64,000 nt of DNA from Truepera sp965215315. Its GTDB lineage: Bacteria > Deinococcota > Deinococci > Deinococcales > Trueperaceae. Below are positions 1-6,652 of this stretch, one piece after another. The stretch lies in assembly GCA_965215315.1 (NCBI GenBank), contig CBDCDB010000005.1:1-64000 (forward strand). The letters run 5' to 3'. The notes beneath the pieces were generated by a model. That model searched no databases, had not been told where the DNA came from, and saw nothing but the letters and a program-made list of their open reading frames with translations. A program made the position numbers and the translations under genes. Every line of letters starts with the position of its first letter. The first letter of the stretch is position 1.

Positions 1-444
1 TCCCGTGAGTTGCAGGACATACTGAGCCATCCGCGGATGCAACTGAACGTCGATATAGGCCATGCCCACTTCGCTGTCTCGACCAGACGTAAAATGGATT
101 TCGTTAACCCAGGCAACCTTGCTGTTGCTACCGTGTTGCGTCCTCAAAAACTCAGCGTAACGCGTCATCAACTTGCCTGTAGCTTCATTAAGTTCGTTAT
201 TTAGCGAGTTGTGGTTGAGTTCGAAGGCACGCCTGACATCAGAAGAGTAGATCCGCACATACGGGAGTTCTGTATCTGCTCGCCGCAACACTGCCAAGGT
301 CAGGAGCAAGATGCGGCGTTCTAGTAAAGACATATTTTGGATGCTCGTTGCAAGCGTATTGGCCTGAGTCACTACCAGCGAATCAACATCCCCCGGTATA
401 AGCCGGGGTTGGATCGCCATTGGTTCGGACTGCCCGCTTTTCAT
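1..444 (-). CDS. Rep_3-family plasmid replication initiator, C-terminus cut by window edge
   Basis: The minus strand reads open from an ATG at 444 (alternative in-frame ATGs at 420 and 333) to the window edge. The translation contains the typical start of a Rep_3 (RepB/Initiator_RepB) winged-helix domain: SLVVTQANTLATSIQNMSLL, then ERRILLLTLAVLRR, then YVRIYSSDVRRAF, LNNELNEATGKLMTR and VAWVNEIHFTSG followed by a strand ending in QLHPRMAQYVLQL. These proteins bind iterons and open the origin in theta-replicating plasmids. The gene runs away from the iteron array at 494-660, the usual rep-ori arrangement. About 148 residues are visible; the second winged helix is outside the window. No convincing ribosome site separates the 444 and 420 starts. 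Family assignment is confident; the start is not. Confidence 0.85.
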   Translation of the reverse strand, partial: MKSGQSEPMAIQPRLIPGDVDSLVVTQANTLATSIQNMSLLERRILLLTLAVLRRADTELPYVRIYSSDVRRAFELNHNSLNNELNEATGKLMTRYAEFLRTQHGSNSKVAWVNEIHFTSGRDSEVGMAYIDVQLHPRMAQYVLQLTG

Positions 445-493
445 GAGGCTACCACGGCTGATTATAACTTTAGAACGGGGGCGAGGTTTCCGA

Positions 494-660
494 CCTCCGG
501 AAAATGTTTTAATAACCTCCGGTTTTTGTTGACGCCTCCGGTTTTTGTTTCACTTGACCTCCGGAAAATGTTTTAATAACCTCCGGAAAATGTAGGTGTG
601 AACTCCGGAAAATGTTCTCGTAGCCTCCGGCTGCTGTTTTAGCAAACTCCGGAAAATGTT
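494..660. repeat. Iteron array of the replication origin (8 copies, about 22-bp period)
   Basis: Eight direct repeats with core CCTCCGG followed by AAAATGTT or TTTTTGTT begin at 494, 516, 535, 558, 580, 602, 624 and 646. Six of the seven start-to-start steps are 22 or 23 bp and one is 19, so most copies lie on the same helix face. The copies at 602 and 646 begin with A instead of C, and the copy at 624 has CTGCTGTT as its second half. The array lies just upstream of the minus-strand rep gene, as in iteron-controlled plasmids where Rep binds these copies for initiation and handcuffing. Confidence 0.9.
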
Positions 661-675
661 TCATTACGTGACCTC

Positions 676-698
676 AAACACCGTCTAGGACGGTGTTT
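676..698. promoter_or_regulatory. Perfect 10-bp inverted repeat beside the iterons
   Basis: AAACACCGTC (676-685), a TAG loop, then GACGGTGTTT (689-698). It sits between the iterons and an A+T-rich stretch at about 700-765 that could be the melting region. It could be an operator, a Rep dimer site or a small hairpin; no thymine run follows it. Confidence 0.5.
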
Positions 699-876
699 AG
701 AGCAGGGCTAAAGAATAGAATGTTTTGAATATAATATTTGTTGCATCAACAAGAGGAGAAAAACAAACCCAGGCTCCTGAATAGAACTAGGAGCAGAACT
801 GGATAATAAGGCTTCAAGGCCTAAAACTCAATACTCATAGAGGCTTGAGGCTTGCAAAATAAAAGTTTGCCCCGCA

Positions 877-913
877 CCTCCGGTTTTTGTTGCAATAACC
901 TCCGGGTCTTGTC
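877..913. repeat. Two outlying iterons
   Basis: CCTCCGGTTTTTGTT at 877-891 and a degenerate CCTCCGGGTCTTGTC at 899-913 repeat the iteron core with the same 22-bp step, separated from the main array by about 215 bp. They may mark the far edge of the origin. The remainder of the 699-1297 gap shows an A+T-rich stretch (about 700-765) and no gene I can support. Confidence 0.75.
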
Positions 914-1297
914 TCATAGCAAGAATCTGGTGATTTGAGGAGATTAACCCATCGGTACGGCGCTGTCTCCGAGGTTAGTGAGACAGACAACAGTTGCGTC
1001 TCTCCCATTTGAAACACATTCCGGAGGGGACGCCATTTATCAGGTAGCTATGTGAACAAGCAGAACCGCCTAGCCGCGGACTGCAGTTATATGCCGGAGA
1101 AGTAGGGGAGAGGGTTTTTGATCTCAGCAGTGGCGGACTAGACCGAAGTCTCTAGAATGGCGATAGAAAGCCGAATGTATTTGGATTTGGAGGGTGTCAA
1201 CTGACGACTACCGGCCCGAGTGGGTGTCTCAGAAAGTGATGAACTCCGCTAAGAAGCGCGCCCGTGGGCGCACCCAAACGTCGAAGGAGGTCACAAA

Positions 1298-2212
1298 GTG
1301 GCACACCGGAAGCGGAAGGGCGTTGACAGAGCGAGTGAGCAAAGTAGGCGTGATCAGAAGCCGAGCCTCTATGAGCGTATAACGTGTAAAATCGTAGACC
1401 AGCTTAAAGAGGGCACCCCGCCTTGGGTCAAGCCGTGGACTTGCGAGGCGTTCGTAGGGACACCTAGGAATTACGTTTCTGGACGGCCTTACTCAGGCAT
1501 CAACGTGCTGCTCACCTGGCTCAGCACCCTCGAGCACGGATTCACCGACACCCGCTGGCTAACAGCCAACCAAATAATGGAGTTAGGGGGTAGCTTCAAA
1601 GGCGAGTCCGCAACCCGGATCGTTTTTGCCAAGACGTGTACCCGCGCGTTAGGTACCGACGACGAAGCGACCTATTTTGTTTCGCGGCTCTACAATGTCT
1701 TTAACGCTGAGCAGGTGAGCGGCGACGTACTCAAGCCCGAAGCCTCACCCCCGCCCTTCGAGGCGCGCCTAGAGTACGCCGAGGCGTTTATCGCAGCGCA
1801 AGGCGTACCCATCACGCACGGTGGCGACAGGGCCTTCTACTCGTCCTCAAAAGACGCCATCAACCTCCCTTTTCCCGGAGCGTTCAACCCTCCAGAGTCC
1901 TACTATGCCGTCGCCCTACACGAGCTCGCTCACGCCAGCGGTCACCCGCAAAGGCTGAACCGCCCCAAGGGATCAAAAGAGAGCCGTGAGTACGCAAACG
2001 AGGAACTGGTGGCCGAGTTGACTGCCGCGTTCTTATGTGCCGAGCTGGGCGTCCCCGCTGCGCTGCACCACACCGGCTACATCGGCACCTGGGTAGAGCT
2101 GCTCGAGAACGACCCGAAAGCCATCTTCAGCGCGTCGCGGGAAGCGAGCCGGGCGGCAGAGTTTCTTACCGCCCAAGCCCGAAACGTCCTGGCACGCGCT
2201 GAAGCTGCTTGA
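1298..2212 (+). CDS. ardC: ArdC-like anti-restriction protein (ssDNA-binding N domain plus zincin metallopeptidase)
   Basis: 304 residues, GTG start at 1298 with AAGGAGG ending 7 nt upstream. The N-terminal half has the ArdC signature: YERITCKIVDQLKEGTPPW, then KPW, GRPYSGINVLLTW, and the WLTANQIMELGG and VFAK blocks. The C-terminal half carries the zincin motif HELAHASGH (HExxH plus a third His) near residue 210, followed by a conserved EELVAELTAAFL helix. ArdC proteins are made early in recipients during plasmid entry; they bind single-stranded DNA and relieve type I restriction. The position next to the origin and ahead of a primase fits a conjugative leading region. Fold and family are clear; the actual anti-restriction activity is inferred. 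Confidence 0.88.
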   Translation: MAHRKRKGVDRASEQSRRDQKPSLYERITCKIVDQLKEGTPPWVKPWTCEAFVGTPRNYVSGRPYSGINVLLTWLSTLEHGFTDTRWLTANQIMELGGSFKGESATRIVFAKTCTRALGTDDEATYFVSRLYNVFNAEQVSGDVLKPEASPPPFEARLEYAEAFIAAQGVPITHGGDRAFYSSSKDAINLPFPGAFNPPESYYAVALHELAHASGHPQRLNRPKGSKESREYANEELVAELTAAFLCAELGVPAALHHTGYIGTWVELLENDPKAIFSASREASRAAEFLTAQARNVLARAEAA

Positions 2213-2477
2213 GACTAAACGAATAGGGGAGAGTGCCCCAGCACTCTCTCGCAACCGCCAGCTCGAGCCCCTACTGAAGACGGTGGCATGAGAAAAAGAG
2301 CGGCTACGCCCCGCTGCTTAAACCTACGAACCCGAAGGGCAGGGCGCTTTCCGATATCTTCAAGAAAAGCTTCTCGGTTGTCGCAGCAGGCATATGCGTA
2401 TCCACCCCAAAACCTTTAGGCAGCGGCTCAACAGCGCCGGACCTGCCTGGCCCTGTCATGCTGCAAAGGAGGACACG

Positions 2478-2723
2478 ATGCCAAAGTTCGAGTTAAGCCA
2501 GTTTGTTATCACCTTACAGAAAAGACGCTTTCAGGTTGGAGTTCCGGACGCAACCACGGCTAAGCAGCACGTCTCGGACGGTTGCGCGTGCGTCGTCGTG
2601 AGCCGTGAGGCCGTTCTTTTCAAAACACCACTCAGCTGTAAAGAGGTCGCGTCCACGGCTGCACCCACGAACGTAAAAGCTGCAACAGACCAAGACGGCT
2701 GTCCGGTTTGGGTTGTAGCTTAG
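2478..2723 (+). CDS. Hypothetical 81-residue protein
   Basis: I choose the ATG at 2478 because AAAGGAGG lies 5 nt upstream; an upstream in-frame ATG at 2394 lacks such a site. The product begins MPKFELSQFVITLQKRRF and is small and soluble, with three cysteines (two in GCAC, one near the C-terminus). There is no signal peptide or membrane segment and I recognise no family. It sits between ardC and the primase, probably in the same transcript, as small leading-region proteins often do. Function unknown. Confidence 0.55.
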   Translation: MPKFELSQFVITLQKRRFQVGVPDATTAKQHVSDGCACVVVSREAVLFKTPLSCKEVASTAAPTNVKAATDQDGCPVWVVA

Positions 2724-2733
2724 AGGAGACGAT

Positions 2734-2862
2734 ATGCTCGGCGAGTTTCTGATAGCCCTGGCCGTCCTGACCCTGCTCTGCTTCTACGGTTTAGGTGACC
2801 AGACCGGCCCCTATGAGACAGACCACTACAGCCAGCACGATGACGACCTCTTCGAGGAGTGA
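2734..2862 (+). CDS. Small single-pass membrane protein (42 residues)
   Basis: ATG at 2734 follows an AGAGGAGA ribosome site in the 10-bp gap after the previous stop codon. The product is MLGEFLIALAVLTLLCFYGL followed by an acidic tail rich in D, E, H and Y (ending HDDDLFEE). This gives one N-terminal membrane helix of about 16 residues and a polar C-terminus. The ribosome site and tight spacing with its neighbours support it being real, although a protein this short cannot be recognised by similarity. Confidence 0.5.
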   Translation: MLGEFLIALAVLTLLCFYGLGDQTGPYETDHYSQHDDDLFEE

Positions 2863-2936
2863 CGCACCACCTGGTGGGCAGGTTTAACCGCTCGCCGCAC
2901 CACAGACTCTGACATCTTAGAGACAGGAGGTCGGAC

Positions 2937-4640
2937 ATGAACATTTTGGAAGGAACTACACTTTATCTCGACCACAAACCCCTGAAAGGGGAGCCCGCAA
3001 AACACTTCGGTGCGCTCGTCGAAGCCAGCAAGCAGGGCAAGGCTGTCGGCTTCATACAGGCCCAACCACCCAGGCTGCTCGTTACTCTGTTTACCGACCT
3101 TGCCGGGGAAGAGGCGCTGAGCAATAAACTCCTCGAACTCATCACCGCCGAAATTACGCCGACGTTCATCCTCGACGGGCCGGGCGGTTTAAGCAGCTAC
3201 TACCTGATCGAAGAGGTGCTAGGGGAGAGAGAATGGCAGCAGCTTGGTGAAGCGGTCGCAAAGCAGTATGGCGGCACCCTGGCGGTACGAGAGGAGATTC
3301 TGCCCCTCCCCGGCTTCTGCGGCACGACGCTCCTGCACGCTTTAGACGCCCCCCTATCCCGAGGCACCTTGGTAGGGGTGTTTCCAACTGAAGAAGTGAT
3401 GGCTGCACAGCCAATTCCCACCCGACCCCGTGAGACGCAGAAAAACCCACAGGCGTTACGCGAAGCTATCGAGACGACCGACTTGCCTGCGCTGGTCGCT
3501 CATCACTACCCCGAGAGCGGTGCCAAACCGGGCGTCGAGGGCGCTGTAAAGGCGGTATGGCGCGGCGACGAGCATCCGAGTTTTAGCTTGTTCAAGAGCG
3601 AAGACGGTGGCACCTGGCTCTACCGCGACCACGCAACCGGGGAGAAAGGTAACGCTTTCGGCTTTCTCGTCGACATCTTGCAGCTGCCTAAAGCAGAGGC
3701 TGCTGAAGCACTCAAGGGCGGCGGGTTTACTGCTTCACGCACCCCGGCACCGGTCGGGAAAACGCCCGAGAGGGTGAAACCGGCAGTCAAGAAGCCGGTA
3801 AGGTCTAGAATCGTCAAGACCTACGCCTATACCGATGAGCACTACAACTTACTCTTCGAGGTCGTGCGCTTCACGCCGAAGCGGTTTGCCCAGCGCCGCA
3901 AGGACCCCGAAACGGGTGCTTGGGTATGGGGACTCAAGGCTGGGGGCTACATCAGAGGCACAAACGGCGATTGGGTCATCCCGAAAAACGGTGAGCCCGC
4001 TGAATGTGAGTTCCCAGGATGCCAGCATGTGCTCTTTCACCTACCCAAGCTTATCGCTACAGCGTCGAGCGGGGAGACGGTTTACCTCGTCGAGGGTGAG
4101 AAAGACGTCGAGACTCTCGAGGCGTTCGACCTTACCGCTACTTGCAACCCTATGGGCTCGCTCAAGTGGGACGAAAGCTACACCGAAGCGCTCCGAGGCA
4201 AGCGGGTCGTCAACCTGCCGGATAACGACAAAGCGGGACAACAGCACGCCACAATGGTTGAAAAAGCTTTACGGGTAGCAGCAGACTTTTCTAGTCTTCA
4301 GCTGCCTAACCTCCCGGCTGGGGGCGACGTAACTGACTGGTTCGATGCGGGCAATACCCTCGCGCACTTCTTAGAACTGACCGCGCCTGAACAGACGGTG
4401 AATGGAGCTAACTATGAGGAAATGCAGCGCACACTCTGGCAGATGGTCAACGCCGGAACGGTGCAGCCCTTCGTCCATCCCATTAGCAACCTGGAGCTGA
4501 CGCCCGGTAACGCCCACATCTGCCTTAAAGATGCGCTCGAGACGCCGCAGAAGAAGGACTCGCAGCGGGTCATTGATACCGCCTACAACTCATTATCCAG
4601 CCCTCCGAAGCCTGAAGTTCAGGAGAGAACTCATGCTTAA
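2937..4640 (+). CDS. Plasmid primase-like protein with CHC2-like and TOPRIM domains
   Basis: 567 residues, ATG at 2937 with an ACAGGAGG site. Residues about 180-260 resemble the DnaG-type N-terminal primase domain (DLPALVAHHYPESGAKPG, then W.GDEHPSFSLF, then GNAFGFLVDIL), but the zinc-binding cysteines are not evident. Residues about 378-440 form a TOPRIM domain with YLVEGEKDVETLEAF and LPDNDKAGQQH supplying the acidic metal ligands, followed by GGDVTDWFDAG as in phage and plasmid TOPRIM proteins. The first 150 residues may be a degenerate catalytic module and are unassigned. A role in priming the transferred or replicating strand fits its place beside the origin and ardC. It overlaps the next gene by 8 nt. 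Confidence 0.75.
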   Translation: MNILEGTTLYLDHKPLKGEPAKHFGALVEASKQGKAVGFIQAQPPRLLVTLFTDLAGEEALSNKLLELITAEITPTFILDGPGGLSSYYLIEEVLGEREWQQLGEAVAKQYGGTLAVREEILPLPGFCGTTLLHALDAPLSRGTLVGVFPTEEVMAAQPIPTRPRETQKNPQALREAIETTDLPALVAHHYPESGAKPGVEGAVKAVWRGDEHPSFSLFKSEDGGTWLYRDHATGEKGNAFGFLVDILQLPKAEAAEALKGGGFTASRTPAPVGKTPERVKPAVKKPVRSRIVKTYAYTDEHYNLLFEVVRFTPKRFAQRRKDPETGAWVWGLKAGGYIRGTNGDWVIPKNGEPAECEFPGCQHVLFHLPKLIATASSGETVYLVEGEKDVETLEAFDLTATCNPMGSLKWDESYTEALRGKRVVNLPDNDKAGQQHATMVEKALRVAADFSSLQLPNLPAGGDVTDWFDAGNTLAHFLELTAPEQTVNGANYEEMQRTLWQMVNAGTVQPFVHPISNLELTPGNAHICLKDALETPQKKDSQRVIDTAYNSLSSPPKPEVQERTHA

Positions 4641-5040
4641 GTATGTCTTTGGTCTTCTGCTAACTACCTCTAGCCTTTCGGGTTGCCAGCTCATTCAGGA
4701 TCAGCTTGACGGGAACCAAGCCCCAACCTTGAGCGACTTTGTGGCCGAGCCCGCCGAAGGTCAAGCACCTCTGTTGGTGGGCTTTAGCTGGAGCGCCGCC
4801 GACATCGAGGGCGACACCCTCTCCTGTACGCTTCTCTACGAGAACGGACGGCAGCAGGTCGAGAACTGCGGGGAGGTTACCAATACCTTTTACACCTTCG
4901 AGGAACCGGGCGGCTACACCGTGGTGCTACAGGTTTACGACGGTATGAACAGGGCCGCCAAGAGCGTCGCGGTTAGGGTGCTCGAGGGGGAAGTCGAGGG
5001 TTCCGGAATCCCAGAACCGCAAGAACAACTTCTACCTTAA
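4633..5040 (+). CDS. PKD-like lipoprotein
   Basis: 135 residues, ATG at 4633 overlapping the primase stop, with AGGAGAG upstream. MLKYVFGLLLTTSSLSGC is a lipoprotein signal with lipobox LSGC. The mature part resembles a single PKD/Ig-like domain: APTLSDFVAEPAEGQAPLLV, then FSWSAADIEGDTLSC, then FEEPGGYTVVLQVYDGMN. PKD domains are beta-sandwich modules on surface proteins. Translational coupling to a DNA primase is odd for a lipoprotein and suggests a shared plasmid operon rather than a shared function. Entry exclusion or surface display is possible but unsupported. Confidence 0.65.
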   Translation: MLKYVFGLLLTTSSLSGCQLIQDQLDGNQAPTLSDFVAEPAEGQAPLLVGFSWSAADIEGDTLSCTLLYENGRQQVENCGEVTNTFYTFEEPGGYTVVLQVYDGMNRAAKSVAVRVLEGEVEGSGIPEPQEQLLP

Positions 5041-5150
5041 GGCAAGCCACTCCGAAGGTAAGCAGCCAAAAATCTTACACTAATGAACAAGCAGATTTTG
5101 GTGCGGCGAGCACGTAAAGACAATGACAGGTTTTAGTAGAAGAGTTAATT

Positions 5151-6362
5151 CTACAAGTTGAACCGTTCGCAGTAAGCGCCTAAGCAAGCACGTACTCGTG
5201 CGTCACTCATTCCATAATCTTCCAGAGCGTATCTATGTGCGCCATGCTTTGTGCGAGGATGCTTCTGCACATAGGTCATCAAGCGCGTTTGATAAGCGTC
5301 TGACGGATCGAGTCCGAAACGCTCGTATATTCTCCCTACCGTTCCTGTGGGGTCGGCTACAAGTTCGTCGTACCAAACGTCGTGAACAACATCGGGGTTC
5401 GCTCCCCGAGCCGCCAGATTACTCGCAGTTTCTGTTTCCAAGAGCCGCAGATTCATCTTGGCCATCCGCTTGACATCGGGTTGTGCACTCGACGTGGCAT
5501 GTGTGGTGGCTATGAGGCTATTGAAGCTGGCGTACGCGCTCGCCGGATCACGGTGCGTTTGGACGATATGCGCTTCGGGTACTGCGTGCAAAAGCGCCGC
5601 CAACGCGCCTGTGTGTTCAGGTGCCTTCATCACCAGGCGCTTACCCGGCGTAGCTGCCTGAAGAACTTGCAACCACGCTCGGTACTCCTGGTATTTACGG
5701 GTATGATCTTGCGCGATGTACCATTCCATATAACCCTGGATGGGTGCGAGTACCCAAAAAAGAAGCGCCTCGAAGGTCGCCCCCAGCATGAAGAGACACT
5801 CTTCGGGGGTGTCGGCTGTGATGAAGTGCTTACGGTCGAGTTCGGGTGCCACTCGCTTACGCCAGATCAGCTCACGCGCGATGACTTCCCTCCTGTCGTC
5901 GCGTTCACCCGGTTGCGGCAGGGGTCGCACGAGTTCCCAGAAAGGGGGCGCGTGGTGAGCTGGGTTCTCGGCCAAGAGGCGATGAAGGTAGGTTGTCCCC
6001 GAGCGTGGCAGGCCCAGCACGATAAGGGGAGGGACGAGCGGCGCACCGAACACTTCGGGCGTGCGCTTTTGCGCCTCAACGAGGAGAAGGCGGTTGATCA
6101 GACTCTCGACAACCGATCGGCGCAGGCTTATACGGCCCAGGAAGTGCAGCGAGGCATCCCGTTCGGCCGACGCTAGAAGCACCTGGAGGCCGTCCAGGAA
6201 CCTCGGATCGCCGAAGTCGTTAAGACCCGTCCGGCGCATCGCCTCTCCGAGCACCGCGTTTTCCTCGAACCGGAAGCGGCGCAGCCTGTTTGCGCGCGTG
6301 AGCTTCCCAAACGCGTTGAGAAGCTGGAAGGGGGGAGGGAACGTTTTCGTACTCACCGTCAT
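5151..6362 (-). CDS. Sulfotransferase-family protein (Sulfotransfer_3 type)
   Basis: 403 residues from the ATG at 6362, chosen because GGAGG lies 6 nt upstream; the frame stays open to 6434 without a better site. PPLIVLGLPRSGTTYLHRLL is the PAPS 5'-phosphosulfate-binding loop, and VQTHRDPASAYASFNSL matches the 3'-phosphate-binding block. Length and layout match bacterial stand-alone sulfotransferases that move sulfate from PAPS to a small molecule or lipid; the acceptor cannot be read. It is transcribed away from the regulator gene at 6653, with about 290 bp of shared upstream DNA, so the regulator might control it. No PAPS synthesis genes are in the window. Confidence 0.8.
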   Translation of the reverse strand: MTVSTKTFPPPFQLLNAFGKLTRANRLRRFRFEENAVLGEAMRRTGLNDFGDPRFLDGLQVLLASAERDASLHFLGRISLRRSVVESLINRLLLVEAQKRTPEVFGAPLVPPLIVLGLPRSGTTYLHRLLAENPAHHAPPFWELVRPLPQPGERDDRREVIARELIWRKRVAPELDRKHFITADTPEECLFMLGATFEALLFWVLAPIQGYMEWYIAQDHTRKYQEYRAWLQVLQAATPGKRLVMKAPEHTGALAALLHAVPEAHIVQTHRDPASAYASFNSLIATTHATSSAQPDVKRMAKMNLRLLETETASNLAARGANPDVVHDVWYDELVADPTGTVGRIYERFGLDPSDAYQTRLMTYVQKHPRTKHGAHRYALEDYGMSDARVRACLGAYCERFNL

Positions 6363-6652
6363 ACGGAACCTCCAGAAGCGTATGTTAAGGGGCTCTAGTA
6401 TGGGGTTTATGACAGCAAGCGAAGTCGTGGACACCCGCCACCGATGAAAGGGCGAGCCGCGTGTATTCGAGGACGCATCACGAAGCTTGCTGGCCGTATT
6501 TCCCAGCGCGTCGGCTGCAATGGTGGCTACTAGATTTCGATCTCCCTAAGACCGAACCCGAAAGATGTGCTGGGCTCACCTGGCTAGCCTGAACGACAAA
6601 CCGCTCACACAAGCCCACACAAGCTCATCACAGCGTTTTTTAAGGTACAACT

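Noticed and set aside
5382..6176. 264-codon plus-strand frame opposite the sulfotransferase gene
   Set aside because: It is antisense to a clear sulfotransferase with PAPS-binding motifs, and its translation shows no protein-like pattern.
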